Positions 9,194 to 19,809 of a stretch of DNA of 64,000 bases are shown here, piece by piece (position 1 is the first letter of the stretch; each line of letters starts with the position of its first letter). A model generated the notes under the pieces. It saw only the letters and a program-made list of their open reading frames with translations, searched no databases and was not told the DNA's origin. The position numbers and the translations under genes are program-made. This DNA comes from Streptomyces regalis (lineage in GTDB: Bacteria > Actinomycetota > Actinomycetes > Streptomycetales > Streptomycetaceae), in assembly GCF_001509475.1 (NCBI RefSeq), contig NZ_LLZG01000165.1, forward strand, positions 22,999 to 86,998, in the 5' to 3' direction.

Positions 9194-10213
9194 TCACTCC
9201 GCGGAGTCGCCGGAGCCGCCATCGGCCCCCGTGCGCTCGGCGATCAGCGCCGCCGCCTCCTCGCGCAGATCGCGGCGCAGTTCCTTCGGCAGGGAGAAGG
9301 TGATGGACTCCTCGGCCGCCTTGACGAGTTCGACGTCGCCGTAGCCGCGCTGGGCGAGCCACTCCAGGACCTCCTCGACCAGCACCTCCGGGACGGAGGC
9401 GCCGGAGGTGACGCCCACTGTCGTGACGCCCTCCAGCCAGGCCTCGTCGATCTCGCTCGCGAAGTCCACGAGGTAGGCCTCGCGCGAGCCCGCCAGCTTG
9501 GCGACCTCGACCAGCCGCTTGGAGTTGGAGGAGTTGCGGGAGCCGACCACGATGACCAGCTCGGCCTCGGCGCCCATCTGCTTCACCGCGAGCTGACGGT
9601 TCTGCGTGGCGTAGCAGATGTCGTCGCTGGGCGGGGAGATGAGCTGCGGGAACTTCTCCTTCAGCGCGTCGACGGTCTCCATGGTCTCGTCGACGGAGAG
9701 GGTGGTCTGCGACAGCCACACGATCTTCGACGGGTCACGGACCTCGACCTTGGCGACATCGGCCGGGCCGTCGACGAGCTGGATGTGGTCGGGGGCCTCG
9801 CCGGACGTACCGATGACCTCTTCGTGGCCCTCGTGCCCGATCAGGAGGATGTCGTAGTCCTCGTTGGCGAAGCGGACGGCTTCCTTGTGGACCTTGGTGA
9901 CCAGCGGGCAGGTCGCGTCGATGGTGGCGAGCTTGCCGCGCGCGGCCTCCTCGTGGACGACGGGGGCCACGCCGTGCGCCGAGAACATGACGATGTTGCC
10001 CGGCGGGACCTCCTCCGTCCGCTCGACGAAGATGGCGCCCTTCTTCTCCAGGGTCTGCACGACGTACTTGTTGTGGACGATCTCGTGTCGGACGTACACC
10101 GGAGCCCCGTACTGCTCCAGGGCTTTTTCGACGGCGATCACGGCGCGGTCCACTCCCGCGCAGTAGCCACGGGGGGCGGCGAGCAGGACACGGCGGCCAG
10201 ACGAAGCAGTCAT
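9194..10213 (-). CDS. ispH: 4-hydroxy-3-methylbut-2-enyl diphosphate reductase
   Basis: 339 aa from ATG 10213. It is the last enzyme of the MEP isoprenoid pathway, reducing HMBPP to IPP and DMAPP. The three Fe-S cysteines are in [22 protein letters not shown] and [11 protein letters not shown]; active-site histidines lie in RHEIVHN and HGVAP. An ATG three codons upstream is possible. The C-terminal extension is acidic, as in other Streptomyces. Uncoupled from xseA, which diverges upstream. Confidence 0.95.
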   Translation of the reverse strand: MTASSGRRVLLAAPRGYCAGVDRAVIAVEKALEQYGAPVYVRHEIVHNKYVVQTLEKKGAIFVERTEEVPPGNIVMFSAHGVAPVVHEEAARGKLATIDATCPLVTKVHKEAVRFANEDYDILLIGHEGHEEVIGTSGEAPDHIQLVDGPADVAKVEVRDPSKIVWLSQTTLSVDETMETVDALKEKFPQLISPPSDDICYATQNRQLAVKQMGAEAELVIVVGSRNSSNSKRLVEVAKLAGSREAYLVDFASEIDEAWLEGVTTVGVTSGASVPEVLVEEVLEWLAQRGYGDVELVKAAEESITFSLPKELRRDLREEAAALIAERTGADGGSGDSAE

Positions 10214-10238
10214 GCGTCCCATCGTAAGGGTGCGTTCC

Positions 10239-10360
10239 TCGCCCCCACCGCCCCTACCCGTCCCATCCTGAAGGGGCTCCGCCCCTTCCACCCCTGCAGG
10301 GGGCTCTGCCCCCTGGCGCCCCGCTCCTCAAACGCCGGAGGGGCTGATTTGTCAGCCCCG
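10239..10360. repeat. Streptomyces intergenic repeat with nested palindromes
   Basis: The ispH-xseA gap contains tandem hairpins (aaggggctccgcccctt; agggggctctgccccct), then a shorter one ending caaacgccggaggggctg. The first 50 bp recur almost unchanged at 17732-17781. Such repeats are scattered in Streptomyces intergenic DNA and can act as terminators. Confidence 0.75.
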
Positions 10361-10377
10361 GCCGTTACGCTCGGCGC

Positions 10378-11610
10378 ATGGCTGTGAACACGTCGCCCGA
10401 ATCGCCCCTGCCCGTCGGTGAGGTGTCGCGGCTCATCGGGGGGTGGATCGACCGGCTCGGGGCGGTGTGGGTCGAGGGGCAGATCACGCAGTTGTCGCGG
10501 CGGCCGGGTGCCGGCGTGGTGTTCCTGACGTTGCGGGATCCGTCGTACGACATCTCCGTCAGCGTGACCTGCTATCGGCAGGTGTTCGACGACGTCGCCG
10601 ACGTGGTGAGTGAGGGCGCCCGGGTCGTCGTACTCGCCAAGCCCGAGTGGTACGCCCCGCGCGGCCAGCTCTCCCTGCGCGCGGCCGAGATAAGGCCCGT
10701 CGGCGTCGGCGAGCTGCTCGCCCGGCTGGAGATGCTGAAGAAGGCCCTCGCCGCCGAGGGGCTCTTCGCGCCGGAGCGGAAGAAGCCGCTGCCCTTTCTC
10801 CCGCAGCTGATCGGCCTCGTCTGCGGACGCGCCTCCGCCGCCGAGCGGGACGTACTGGAGAACGCCCGCCACCGCTGGCCCGCCGTCCGCTTCGAGGTGC
10901 GCAACGTCCCCGTGCAGGGCGTGCACGCCGTACCGCAGGTCGTGCAGGCGGTGAAGGAGCTCGATGAGATCGACGACGTGGATGTGATCATCGTTGCCCG
11001 CGGGGGCGGGAGCGTCGAGGATCTGCTGCCCTTCTCCGACGAGCAGCTCGTGCGGGCTGTCGCCTCATGCCGTACACCCGTCGTGTCCGCCATCGGGCAC
11101 GAGCCCGACACCCCCCTCCTCGACTACGTCGCCGACCTGCGCGCCTCCACCCCCACCGACGCCGCCAAGAAGGTCGTACCGGATGTGGGCGAGGAGTACG
11201 AGCGGGTGCGGATGCTGCGCGACCGGGCCCGGCGGTGTGTCGAGGCGTTCATCGAGCGGGAGGAGCGCGGGCTCGCCCACGCCCTCGCGCGGCCCTCGAT
11301 AGAGGATCCGCACCGGATGATCGACGAGCGGGCCGATCATGTGGCCTCGCTCCTCGACCGCGGTCGCCGCTGCCTCGGTCACCACCTCGACCGCGCCGAG
11401 TCGGAGCTGACGCACACGCACGCGCGCGTGGTGGCCCTCTCCCCCGCGGCGACCCTGAAGCGCGGGTATGCGGTGCTGCAGAAGGCCGACGGGCATGTGG
11501 TCCGTGATCCGGGCGAGGTGACGGCGGACGAGGCGCTGCGGGCGCGGGTCGCCGAGGGTGAGTTCTCCGTACGAGTCGACGCACGCGTCGACGCACAGGC
11601 CGATGCATAG
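10378..11610 (+). CDS. xseA: Exodeoxyribonuclease VII large subunit
   Basis: 410 aa. An N-terminal OB fold ([20 protein letters not shown]) is followed by the catalytic region with [19 protein letters not shown] and [20 protein letters not shown], then a helical domain that binds XseB subunits. It degrades single-stranded DNA in both directions. A 9-nt gap separates it from xseB, so the two are co-transcribed. Confidence 0.95.
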   Translation: MAVNTSPESPLPVGEVSRLIGGWIDRLGAVWVEGQITQLSRRPGAGVVFLTLRDPSYDISVSVTCYRQVFDDVADVVSEGARVVVLAKPEWYAPRGQLSLRAAEIRPVGVGELLARLEMLKKALAAEGLFAPERKKPLPFLPQLIGLVCGRASAAERDVLENARHRWPAVRFEVRNVPVQGVHAVPQVVQAVKELDEIDDVDVIIVARGGGSVEDLLPFSDEQLVRAVASCRTPVVSAIGHEPDTPLLDYVADLRASTPTDAAKKVVPDVGEEYERVRMLRDRARRCVEAFIEREERGLAHALARPSIEDPHRMIDERADHVASLLDRGRRCLGHHLDRAESELTHTHARVVALSPAATLKRGYAVLQKADGHVVRDPGEVTADEALRARVAEGEFSVRVDARVDAQADA

Positions 11611-11619
11611 GGTGGGCGA

Positions 11620-11865
11620 ATGACCAGCAAGGTGGAAGAGGCCCTCGGGTACGAGCAGGCCCGGGACGAGCTGATCGAGGTCGTACGGCGCCTGGAGGCG
11701 GGCGGTACGACGTTGGAGGAGTCCCTCGCGCTCTGGGAGCGGGGCGAGGAGCTGGCCAAGGTGTGCCGGCGCTGGCTGGAGGGGGCGCGGGCGCGGCTGG
11801 ACGCGGCACTCGCCGAGGAGGCCGAGGCCGACTCCGAGCAGGGAGACGGCCGGGACGACTCGTGA
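11620..11865 (+). CDS. xseB: Exodeoxyribonuclease VII small subunit
   Basis: 81 aa, the normal size. It contains the conserved helical pattern [21 protein letters not shown] and an acidic tail. It forms helical bundles on XseA. The stop codon lies inside a tandem 8-bp repeat. Confidence 0.93.
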   Translation: MTSKVEEALGYEQARDELIEVVRRLEAGGTTLEESLALWERGEELAKVCRRWLEGARARLDAALAEEAEADSEQGDGRDDS

Positions 11866-11909
11866 GGTCGTGAGGTCGTGAAGTCGTGAAGTCGTGAGGT
11901 CGCGACGTC
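11862..11909 (+). repeat. Tandem 8-bp repeat at the end of xseB
   Basis: Six units of gtgaggtc / gtgaagtc / gcgacgtc run head to tail from the last codon of xseB into the gap. The xseB stop TGA is in the first unit. This looks like slipped-strand expansion. Confidence 0.8.
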
Positions 11910-12043
11910 ATCAATGTGATGTGAAGCGGATCACCACACCCCGCCTTTTGTTGAAGCTTGAACTTACCTCGCGTACCGTCGAAGCACGACAACCGGTCCC
12001 CGGTCCGTTTAGCGCACGCCGCACATCCCGAGAAGGTTCACGC

Positions 12044-12634
12044 ATGTCTCTCGTTCTTGACTCCGCCGCCCAGGACCTGCTGTTCCGCGAGGCCCGCACG
12101 GCGAACACCTTCACCGACGAGCCGGTGACCGAGGAGCAGGTCCAGGCGATCTACGACCTGGTCAAGTACGGCCCCACCGCCTTCAACCAGACCCCGCTGC
12201 GCATCACCCTGGTCCGCTCCGCCGATGCCCGTGAGCGCCTGGTGCAGCACATGGCCGAGGGCAACCAGGCCAAGACCGCCGCCGCCCCGCTGGTCGCGAT
12301 CCTGTCCGCGGACAACGAGTTCCACGAGGAGCTGCCGGCCCTCTTCCCGGCGTTCCCGCAGGCCAAGGACCTCTTCTTCAGCGAGCGCGCGGCCCGCGAG
12401 AACGCCGCCTCGCTGAACGCCGCCCTGCAGGCCGCGTACTTCATCGTCGGCGTCCGCGCCGCCGGGCTGGCCGCCGGCCCGATGACCGGCTTCGACTTCG
12501 AGGGCGTCCGCAAGGAGTTCCTGGACGACGACCACACCCCGCTGATGGTCGTCAACATCGGCAAGCCGGGCGCCGACGCCTGGTACCCGCGCTCCCCGCG
12601 CCTGGAGTTCGACCAGGTCATCACGACCGTCTGA
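12044..12634 (+). CDS. Nitroreductase-family protein (RutE/HadB-like, malonic semialdehyde reductase type)
   Basis: 196 aa, exactly the RutE size. Motifs ARTANTFTDEPVTEEQV, KYGPTAFNQTPLRI and AAGLAAGPMTGFDFEGV are those of the FMN-dependent RutE/HadB clade, which reduces 3-oxopropanoate-type aldehydes with NAD(P)H. Upstream, a direct repeat TTGAA-gc-TTGAA (11951-11962) sits in the promoter region and could bind a regulator. The gene is monocistronic and ends in a strong terminator. Confidence 0.85.
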   Translation: MSLVLDSAAQDLLFREARTANTFTDEPVTEEQVQAIYDLVKYGPTAFNQTPLRITLVRSADARERLVQHMAEGNQAKTAAAPLVAILSADNEFHEELPALFPAFPQAKDLFFSERAARENAASLNAALQAAYFIVGVRAAGLAAGPMTGFDFEGVRKEFLDDDHTPLMVVNIGKPGADAWYPRSPRLEFDQVITTV

Positions 12635-12672
12635 CCGACCCGAGCACCCAGCGGGCGCCGAACCCGCGCACA

Positions 12673-12708
12673 CGAAAGGCCCCCGGCGATGTCGCCGGGG
12701 GCCTTTCG
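12673..12708. terminator. Bidirectional intrinsic terminator
   Basis: A perfect 17-bp inverted repeat with a 2-nt centre (cgaaaggcccccggcga ... tcgccgggggcctttcg) lies between the convergent genes 12044-12634 and 12735-13262. Confidence 0.9.
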
Positions 12709-12734
12709 TCGTCAGCCAGCTCGTGCGCGGACGG

Positions 12735-13262
12735 TCACTCCGCCTTGAGCGCCTTCGCCATCTGCGTCAGCTGCTCGAACGACCCCGTGCCCGCCACCAC
12801 GGTCGTCGCGCCCTTCTCCTGGTGCACGAGCGCGTCGTACCGGCCGCCCGTGTACCGCGTCCACGTCCGGTCGCCGATCTGCTCGGTCACCTCGGTCGCC
12901 CGCCCGCCCTGGGTGGCCTCCTCCAGGAACGTCACCGGCTTCTCGGTCGACTGCTCGACCTGCACGTACTCCCCGCCCGGGGTGTGAAAGCCGAGATGCC
13001 AGGCGTCGAAGTCGTCGCCCTTGAAGCGGACGGACGTCGCCTTCCAGGTGTCGGGCAGCCCCTGCGGCGCGACCACCGGGTAGGACGCGGCACGGCGGGC
13101 CGTGAGCAGCTCGACGCGGTAGTCGACCCGCGGGAGGTCGGGAGCGCCGTCCTCATGAGGGACGAAGAGATAGATGACTCCCGCCGCGAGCACGGTCACT
13201 CCCAGGGAGAGGACCATGTTCCGGACCGACTTCTGCTTCTGCTTGCCGTTCGAACCTGCCAC
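12735..13262 (-). CDS. DUF4245 single-pass membrane protein
   Basis: 175 aa from GTG 13262, which has TAGGGGGC just upstream. A basic N-terminus (GKQKQKSVRN) and one TM helix (MVLSLGVTVLAAGVIYLF) are followed by an extracytoplasmic domain with GLPDTWKATSVRF and a Trp-rich core, the DUF4245 pattern common beside glpX in actinobacteria. Function unknown. Divergent from glpX. Confidence 0.8.
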   Translation of the reverse strand: MAGSNGKQKQKSVRNMVLSLGVTVLAAGVIYLFVPHEDGAPDLPRVDYRVELLTARRAASYPVVAPQGLPDTWKATSVRFKGDDFDAWHLGFHTPGGEYVQVEQSTEKPVTFLEEATQGGRATEVTEQIGDRTWTRYTGGRYDALVHQEKGATTVVAGTGSFEQLTQMAKALKAE

Positions 13263-13390
13263 GCCCCCTATCGTCGCAGGTGCCCTGGCCTGCTCATCCG
13301 TGGGGCCCCCTGCTCATTCTGCGTGCCCGAGGATAGAGTCAGGTTCGTCACCCTCATCCGGCCGTCGTCGTATCAGAAAGGTGCGCCTCG

Positions 13391-14428
13391 ATGACCGAGA
13401 ATCATCATCATTTGCCGTCCGAGCTCGAAGTACCCAGCGAAGCCCCCGACCGCAACCTCGCCCTGGAACTGGTCCGCGTGACCGAAGCGGCGGCGATGGC
13501 CGCGGGCCGCTGGGTCGGGCGCGGCGACAAGAACGGCGCCGACGGCGCCGCCGTGCGCGCCATGCGGACCCTCGTCTCCACCGTGTCGATGAACGGCGTC
13601 GTCGTCATCGGTGAGGGCGAGAAGGACGAGGCGCCGATGCTCTTCAACGGGGAGCGTGTCGGCGACGGCACCGGGCCCGAGTGCGACATCGCCGTCGACC
13701 CGATCGACGGGACCACCCTGACCGCCAAGGGCATGCCGAACGCCATCGCCGTGCTGGCCGCGGCCGACCGGGGATCCATGTTCGACCCGTCCGCCGTGTT
13801 CTACATGGACAAGCTGGTCACCGGCCCCGAGGCCGCCGACTTCGTCGACATCGACGCGCCCGTGTCCGTGAACATCCGCCGGGTCGCGAAGGCGAAGCGG
13901 TCCACGCCGGAGGACGTCACCGTCGTCATCCTCGACCGGCCTCGCCACGAGGGCATCATCAAGGAGATCCGGGACGCGGGTGCGCGCATCAAGCTGATCT
14001 CCGACGGCGATGTCGCGGGGTCCATCTACGCGCTGCGCGAGGGCACCGGCGTCGACATGCTGCTCGGCATCGGCGGTACGCCGGAGGGGATCATCTCGGC
14101 GTGTGCCGTGAAGTGCCTCGGCGGGACCATCCAGGGCAAGCTGTGGCCGAAGAACGACGAGGAGCGGCAGCGGGCGATCGACGCCGGGCACGACCTCGAC
14201 CGGGTGCTGCTCACCGATGACCTGGTCGCCGGGGACAACGTGTTCTTCGTCGCGACCGGGATCACCGACGGTGAGCTGCTGCGGGGCGTGCGGTATCGGT
14301 CGGAGACCGCGACCACCGACTCGATCGTGATGCGGTCGAAGTCGGGGACGGTGCGGAGGATCGACTCCGAGCACCGGTTGAGCAAGCTGCGGGCCTACAG
14401 CGCGATTGACTTCGACCGCGCGAAGTAG
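13391..14428 (+). CDS. glpX: Class II fructose-1,6-bisphosphatase
   Basis: 345 aa. Metal and substrate motifs [19 protein letters not shown] and GIGGTPEGI are present, as in GlpX. It hydrolyses fructose 1,6-bisphosphate to fructose 6-phosphate in gluconeogenesis. The N-terminal tail is His/Glu-rich ([13 protein letters not shown]). It is the only FBPase in the window and stands alone in its transcript. Confidence 0.95.
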   Translation: MTENHHHLPSELEVPSEAPDRNLALELVRVTEAAAMAAGRWVGRGDKNGADGAAVRAMRTLVSTVSMNGVVVIGEGEKDEAPMLFNGERVGDGTGPECDIAVDPIDGTTLTAKGMPNAIAVLAAADRGSMFDPSAVFYMDKLVTGPEAADFVDIDAPVSVNIRRVAKAKRSTPEDVTVVILDRPRHEGIIKEIRDAGARIKLISDGDVAGSIYALREGTGVDMLLGIGGTPEGIISACAVKCLGGTIQGKLWPKNDEERQRAIDAGHDLDRVLLTDDLVAGDNVFFVATGITDGELLRGVRYRSETATTDSIVMRSKSGTVRRIDSEHRLSKLRAYSAIDFDRAK

Positions 14429-14481
14429 GGAGCACGTGCGCCTAGTAGCTCGGGAGTGCGGATTGTCGGCGACTGCGGGTG

Positions 14482-14545
14482 GTGTGTGGCTGGTCGCGCC
14501 CACGCGGCAGAGCCGCATATCGACACAGCCCCGCGCCCCTTGGGT
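14482..14545. repeat. Streptomyces intergenic repeat (copy A)
   Basis: A stretch with tgtggctggtcgcgcccacg, gcagagccgcatat and cgacacagccccgcgcccct. An inverted copy lies at 55192-55258 with only a few differences. It is a dispersed intergenic element, not coding. Confidence 0.75.
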
Positions 14546-14563
14546 TGGCCCACTCCCCTGAGT

Positions 14564-14602
14564 CAAAAAGGGCGCCCCCGGTGCGGAGGGGGCGCCCTTT
14601 TT
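14564..14602. terminator. Bidirectional intrinsic terminator
   Basis: A hairpin of aaaaagggcgcccc paired with ggggcgcccttttt around a short loop, with A-run and T-run on the two sides, between convergent glpX and whiB-like genes. Confidence 0.9.
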
Positions 14603-14607
14603 GTTGC

Positions 14608-14985
14608 TCAGCCTGCCTGGGCTATGCGGTTCGCTGCCCTCGCCGCCTTTTTCAGTTCCATGTCGCGGCGGCGGCGCCTTGCCAGGACCACTCGGCGTTC
14701 TGCTGCGGTGAGGCCGCCCCAGACGCCGTACGGTTCGGGCTGGAGAAGAGCGTGTTCCCGGCACTCGACCATGACGGGACAGCGGGCGCAGACTCGCTTC
14801 GCCGCCTCCTCGCGGGAGAGGCGGGCCGCGGTGGGCTCCTTTGAGGGGGCGAAGAACAGGCCGGCCTCGTCGCGGCGGCACACGGCCTCTGTATGCCACG
14901 GGGCGTCTTGGTCCCTGTCTCGCACTGGCACCCGCTGGGCCGGAACGGCAGCGACCTGCAGGGACGAATGCGGCGGTTGCAGCAC
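14608..14985 (-). CDS. WhiB-family Fe-S transcription factor (Wbl)
   Basis: 125 aa, GTG start. Four cluster-binding cysteines are in AVCRRDEAGLFF and RVCARCPVMVEC, followed by the beta-turn signature YGVWGGLTAAER and a basic C-terminus (ARRRRRDMELKKAARAA) for DNA binding. Wbl proteins bind [4Fe-4S] and act with sigma factors. From remembered synteny it could be WblI, but the paralogue cannot be fixed from sequence alone. Confidence 0.9.
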   Translation of the reverse strand: MLQPPHSSLQVAAVPAQRVPVRDRDQDAPWHTEAVCRRDEAGLFFAPSKEPTAARLSREEAAKRVCARCPVMVECREHALLQPEPYGVWGGLTAAERRVVLARRRRRDMELKKAARAANRIAQAG

Positions 14986-15159
14986 GGTCTACTCCTGACG
15001 ACGGCTTCGCGAGCGAGAGACGATGCAGCAAGGTCTACCCGCTGTGCGCGCGCCTATGCAGTCAGTTCCGAAGCGCTGGATTTCGGGGGGTCCTGCGCGC
15101 CACTGTGCGGCGACCGGGACGGCTGCGGAGCCGGGACGAAGACGTCGAATTCACAACCG

Positions 15160-15885
15160 TCAATGATCCAGATGCTTGCGCAAACTCCTGTCGACCTTGC
15201 GCTGCACGCGATCGAGAATGTCCGCGACGATCTTCCCCCGCTTCGGCCGGCCCTCGATGTTCCCGAGCACGGCCCAGCCGTCGACAAGGACGACCGGCGC
15301 CGCGGGATCCTCGGCATCGAGCGTGTCCACCTCGAAGTTGCCGAGGACACCGCCGCCCGTGCCGCGCAGCGAGACGTTCTCCGGGACGCGGACCTCGACA
15401 TTGCCGAAGACCGAGATCGCCCGGACCACGACCTGCTGGTACTCGAAGAGCGCCTCGCTGAGGTCTATCTCCACGCTGCCGAAGATCGCGTATGCGTGGA
15501 TACGGCGGCCCGCGCGCCAGCGGCCCCTGCGGACCGCGCTGCTGAAGACCGCGACCACGGTGTCGTCGGGGTCGGCCGGGATGGCGCCGGGGGCGAGGCG
15601 GCCGGGGGCGGGCACATGGGGTGCGCGGCGCTCGCGGGCTGCGGGCAGGTCCCGTATGAAGACATCCAGTGCACCGACCGTCTTGGCCGCCAGCACGCCC
15701 TCGACGCGCTCGGCGTGCTCATCGGCGGTGAGGCGGCCCTCGGCCAGGGCGTCGCGCAGGATGTCGGCGATCCGGTCGCGATCGGCGTCGGAGGCGCGGA
15801 GCTCGGACGCATCGGACACGTCGGACACGTCGGACACGGCGGAGACGGTGGGCGCGGTGGGCGCGGGGCGCTTCTGAAGGTCCAC
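15160..15885 (-). CDS. DUF1707 protein with LiaF-like C-terminal domain
   Basis: 241 aa. Residues about 27-80 (ELRASDADRDRIADILRDAL...) are a DUF1707 SHOCT-like domain; a beta-helical region rich in V/G (AYAIFGSVEIDLSEALF, ISVFGNVEVRVPENV) resembles the LiaF cell-wall-response domain. An N-terminal VSD repeat is encoded by three tandem tcggacacg units (15812-15838, plus-strand sense). It is probably involved in envelope stress sensing, inferred from the fold. Confidence 0.8.
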   Translation of the reverse strand: MDLQKRPAPTAPTVSAVSDVSDVSDASELRASDADRDRIADILRDALAEGRLTADEHAERVEGVLAAKTVGALDVFIRDLPAARERRAPHVPAPGRLAPGAIPADPDDTVVAVFSSAVRRGRWRAGRRIHAYAIFGSVEIDLSEALFEYQQVVVRAISVFGNVEVRVPENVSLRGTGGGVLGNFEVDTLDAEDPAAPVVLVDGWAVLGNIEGRPKRGKIVADILDRVQRKVDRSLRKHLDH

Positions 15886-16037
15886 GGCAGCAGATTACCC
15901 AAACACGATAGATCGCGATACCCCTGTGGATGACGAACTGAGCCTTACCTCACAAGCTTCCGGGCTTGGACAGGTTCTACGCTGATGGGGCCGCCAATGG
16001 AGGCGGCTGCCGTCTGCCGAGTGAGGAATGGGCTGAG

Positions 16038-17705
16038 ATGCCTGAGTTCGCGTACACCGATCTGCTCCCCATGGGAGAGGACACCACCCCGTACCGGCTG
16101 GTGACCGCCGAGGGTGTCTCCACCTTCGAGGCCGACGGGCGGACGTTCCTCAAGGTCGAGCCCGAGGCGCTGCGCAAGCTGGCCGAGGAGGCCATCCACG
16201 ACATCCAGCACTATCTACGGCCTGCGCACCTGGCTCAGCTGCGGCGCATCATCGACGACGCCGAGGCGTCGAGCAACGACAAGTTCGTCGCCCTGGACCT
16301 GCTGAAGAACGCGAACATCGCGGCGGCGGGTGTCCTGCCGATGTGCCAGGACACCGGTACGGCGATCGTGATGGGCAAGCGCGGTCAGAACGTGCTGACC
16401 GAGGGCGGCGACGAGGCGGCGCTCAGCCGCGGCATCTACGACGCGTACCTGAACCTCAACCTGCGCTACTCGCAGATGGCTCCGCTCACCATGTGGGAGG
16501 AGAAGAACACCGGGTCGAACCTGCCCGCGCAGATCGAGCTGTACGCCACCGACGGCGGCGCCTACAAGTTCCTCTTCATGGCGAAGGGCGGCGGCTCGGC
16601 CAACAAGTCGTTCCTCTACCAGGAGACGAAGGCCGTTCTGAACGAGGCCTCCATGATGAAGTTCCTGGAGGAGAAGATCCGTTCGCTGGGTACGGCCGCC
16701 TGTCCGCCGTACCACCTGGCGATCGTGGTGGGCGGTACGTCCGCCGAGTACGCGCTGAAGACCGCGAAGTACGCCTCCGCGCACTACCTGGACGAGATCC
16801 CGGCCGAGGGTTCGCCGCTCGGGCACGGCTTCCGGGACAAGGAGCTGGAGGAGAAGGTCTTCGAGCTGACGCAGAAGATCGGTATCGGGGCGCAGTTCGG
16901 CGGCAAGTACTTCTGCCACGACGTGCGGGTGGTGCGGCTGCCGCGGCACGGTGCCTCCTGCCCTGTCGCCATCGCCGTGTCCTGCTCCGCCGACCGCCAG
17001 GCCGTCGCGAAGATCACCGCAGAGGGCGTCTTCCTGGAGCAGCTGGAGACCGACCCGGCGCGGTTCCTGCCGGAGACGACCGACGAGCACCTGGAGTCGG
17101 ACGGGGACGTCGTCAAGATCGACCTGAACCAGCCGATGGACGCCATCCTCGCCGAGCTGACCAAGTACCCGGTCAAGACCCGGCTTTCACTCACCGGTCC
17201 GCTGGTCGTGGCCCGTGACATCGCGCACGCCAAGATCAAGGAGCGGCTGGACGCGGGCGAGGACATGCCGCAGTACCTGAAGGACCACCCGGTGTACTAC
17301 GCGGGACCGGCGAAGACGCCGGAGGGCTACGCGTCCGGCTCCTTCGGTCCGACCACGGCCGGCCGCATGGACTCCTACGTCGAGCAGTTCCAGGCGGCGG
17401 GCGGCTCCAAGGTCATGCTGGCCAAGGGCAACCGCAGCAAGCAGGTCACCGACGCGTGCGGCACCCACGGCGGCTTCTACCTCGGCTCCATCGGCGGCCC
17501 CGCCGCCCGCCTCGCGCAGGACTGCATCAAGAAGGTCGAGGTCGTCGAGTACGAGGAGCTCGGCATGGAGGCCGTCTGGAAGATCGAGGTCGAGGACTTC
17601 CCGGCGTTCATCGTGGTCGACGACAAGGGCAACGACTTCTTCCAGGACCCGGCGCCGGCGCCGACGTTCACGTCGATTCCGGTGCGGGGGCCGGGGCTGG
17701 CGTAG
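16038..17705 (+). CDS. Class I fumarate hydratase (Fe-S, homodimeric)
   Basis: 555 aa. ATG 16038 is preferred to an upstream in-frame ATG at 15966 because the extension is unlike the family. Fe-S ligands are in [23 protein letters not shown] and [12 protein letters not shown]. The C-terminal half holds the beta domain ([17 protein letters not shown]). It interconverts fumarate and malate in the TCA cycle and is oxygen-labile. An oxygen-stable class II enzyme is encoded at 18328-19737. Confidence 0.93.
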   Translation: MPEFAYTDLLPMGEDTTPYRLVTAEGVSTFEADGRTFLKVEPEALRKLAEEAIHDIQHYLRPAHLAQLRRIIDDAEASSNDKFVALDLLKNANIAAAGVLPMCQDTGTAIVMGKRGQNVLTEGGDEAALSRGIYDAYLNLNLRYSQMAPLTMWEEKNTGSNLPAQIELYATDGGAYKFLFMAKGGGSANKSFLYQETKAVLNEASMMKFLEEKIRSLGTAACPPYHLAIVVGGTSAEYALKTAKYASAHYLDEIPAEGSPLGHGFRDKELEEKVFELTQKIGIGAQFGGKYFCHDVRVVRLPRHGASCPVAIAVSCSADRQAVAKITAEGVFLEQLETDPARFLPETTDEHLESDGDVVKIDLNQPMDAILAELTKYPVKTRLSLTGPLVVARDIAHAKIKERLDAGEDMPQYLKDHPVYYAGPAKTPEGYASGSFGPTTAGRMDSYVEQFQAAGGSKVMLAKGNRSKQVTDACGTHGGFYLGSIGGPAARLAQDCIKKVEVVEYEELGMEAVWKIEVEDFPAFIVVDDKGNDFFQDPAPAPTFTSIPVRGPGLA

Positions 17706-17731
17706 TGGCTCGGGTGCGGCGGGGACGGATC

Positions 17732-17850
17732 TCGCCCCCGCCGCCCCTACCCGTCCCATCCTGAAGGGGCTCCGCCCCTTCTACCCCGCCAGGGGGCTTT
17801 GCCCCCTGGACCCCCATCGGCCTGAACGGCCTCGTCCTCAAACTCCCCCA
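17732..17850. repeat. Streptomyces intergenic repeat (second copy of the 10239 type)
   Basis: The first 50 bp match 10239-10288 almost exactly. A second hairpin (agggggctttgccccct) and a third module (ggcctgaacggcctcgtcct) follow; the third module recurs around 53725-53750. Confidence 0.75.
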
Positions 17851-17945
17851 GAGGGGGCACCCCCAGACGGGCTGAAATGCACGGACCGGCGTGAAGACGT
17901 CAGCGGCGGCACCGGGCCGGGCAGCACCCGGTCGAGGCTGCTCCG

Positions 17946-18258
17946 GCTGTGGGACCTGTCCCGGTCACGAGCAGCGTCGGTTTCTCCCCCGACGGCGCCA
18001 TGCTCCCCGCCGGGAACGCCATCGGCCAGGTCCGGCTGGGGGACGTCTCCGATCCGGTCCGCGCCGGCGCTGGTCCACAGCCCACGCGGCGGCCACCTCG
18101 TCACCGGCGGCGCGGACGGAACCGTACGCCTGTGGCAGACCGACACCGCCCGTGCCCGGACGATGCTGTGCGCCTCGACCCGGCACGCCATGGACCCGGC
18201 CCGCTGGAAGGAGTACGTGTCACCGGACCTGGCGTACGAACCGCCCTGCGAGGGATGA
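17946..18258 (+). pseudogene. Remnant of a WD40-repeat protein C-terminus
   Basis: Two frames together give a WD40 tail: VGFSPDGAMLPAGNAIGQVR in one, then HSPRGGHLVTGGADGTVRLW and a tail DPARWKEYVSPDLAYEPPCE with stop at 18256. The latter ending is typical of Streptomyces WD40/kinase proteins. A frameshift near 18060 and the missing 5' part mark it as a relic. Confidence 0.65.
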
Positions 18259-18327
18259 CGGCCTGCGCGATCCTGAAACGGGAATAGGCCCCACGGGCCA
18301 CGCGCTCTCCCCCGTGGAGGTACCACA

Positions 18328-19737
18328 ATGACGACGACTGCCGACGACGCCGGCCAGGGCTACCGCATCGAGCACGACTCCATGGGCGAGGTCCGCGTCC
18401 CCGCCGACGCCAAGTGGCGGGCCCAGACCCAGCGTGCCGTCGAGAACTTCCCCATCTCCGGCCAGCGCATCGAGCGCGCCCACATCGAGGCCCTCGCCCG
18501 GATCAAGGGCGCCGCCGCGAAGGTGAACGCGCGGCTCGGGGTGCTCGACAAGGACATCGCCGAGGCCATCCAGGAGGCCTCGCACGAGGTCGCCGAGGGG
18601 CGGTGGGACGAGCACTTTCCCATCGACGTGTTCCAGACCGGGTCCGGGACCTCGTCCAACATGAACACCAACGAGGTCATCGCCACCCTCGCGACCGAGC
18701 GGCTCGGGCGGGACGTACATCCGAATGATCACGTCAACGCCTCGCAGTCCTCCAACGACGTCTTCCCGTCCTCCATCCACATCGCCGCCACCGCCGCCGT
18801 CACCCGTGACCTCGTCCCGGCCCTCGAGCACCTCGCCGGGTCCCTGGAGCGCAAGGCCGAGGAGTTCGCCGATGTCGTGAAGTCGGGGCGGACCCATCTC
18901 ATGGACGCCACGCCCGTGACGCTGGGTCAGGAGTTCGGTGGCTACGCCGCCCAAGTGCGGTACGGCGTCGAGCGGCTCCACGCCTCCCTGCCCCGCCTCG
19001 CCGAACTTCCCCTCGGCGGTACGGCCGTGGGGACTGGTATCAACACCCCGCCCGGGTTCTCCGCCGCCGTCATCGAGGAGGTCGCCCGCACCACCGGGCT
19101 GCCCCTCACCGAGGCCCGCGACCACTTCGAGGCGCAGGGTGCCCGGGACGGGATCGTGGAGACCAGCGGGCAGCTCAGGACCATCGCGGTCGGGCTGACG
19201 AAGATCGCCAACGACCTGCGGTGGATGTCGTCGGGGCCGCGCACCGGGCTCGCGGAGATCTCCCTGCCCGACCTCCAGCCGGGGTCCTCGATCATGCCCG
19301 GCAAGGTCAATCCGGTCATTCCGGAGGCCGTCCTCATGGTCGCCGCGCAGGTCGTCGGCAACGACGCCACCGTGGCCACCGCCGGAGCCGCCGGCAACTT
19401 CGAGCTGAATGTGATGCTGCCGGTCATCGCGAAGAATGTTCTGGAATCCATCCGGTTGCTGGCCAATGCCTCCCGACTGCTGGCCGACCGGACCGTCGAC
19501 GGCATCGTCGCCCATCGCGAACGCGCCCTGGAATACGCCGAGTCGTCACCCTCCGTGGTCACGCCGCTCAACAAGTACATTGGATACGAGGAGGCCGCCA
19601 AGGTCGCCAAGAAGGCGCTCGCCGAGCGGCGGACGATCCGCCAGGTCGTCCTGGAGAGCGGGTACGTGGAGCGCGGCGACCTCACCGTCGAGCAGCTCGA
19701 CGAGGCCCTCGATGTCCTGCGGATGACACGGCCGTAA
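18328..19737 (+). CDS. fumC: Class II fumarate hydratase
   Basis: 469 aa, GTGGAGG ribosome-binding site. Family signatures [26 protein letters not shown] and [16 protein letters not shown] are present. It is the iron-independent, oxidation-stable fumarase. Its presence beside the class I enzyme gives the cell both forms. Confidence 0.95.
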   Translation: MTTTADDAGQGYRIEHDSMGEVRVPADAKWRAQTQRAVENFPISGQRIERAHIEALARIKGAAAKVNARLGVLDKDIAEAIQEASHEVAEGRWDEHFPIDVFQTGSGTSSNMNTNEVIATLATERLGRDVHPNDHVNASQSSNDVFPSSIHIAATAAVTRDLVPALEHLAGSLERKAEEFADVVKSGRTHLMDATPVTLGQEFGGYAAQVRYGVERLHASLPRLAELPLGGTAVGTGINTPPGFSAAVIEEVARTTGLPLTEARDHFEAQGARDGIVETSGQLRTIAVGLTKIANDLRWMSSGPRTGLAEISLPDLQPGSSIMPGKVNPVIPEAVLMVAAQVVGNDATVATAGAAGNFELNVMLPVIAKNVLESIRLLANASRLLADRTVDGIVAHRERALEYAESSPSVVTPLNKYIGYEEAAKVAKKALAERRTIRQVVLESGYVERGDLTVEQLDEALDVLRMTRP

Positions 19738-19809
19738 CCAACGATCACCGCGGTGTGAACCGTGACGCGCGCCGCAGCGTCGTATGCCTGTGGCACCTAA
19801 TATCTGTGC

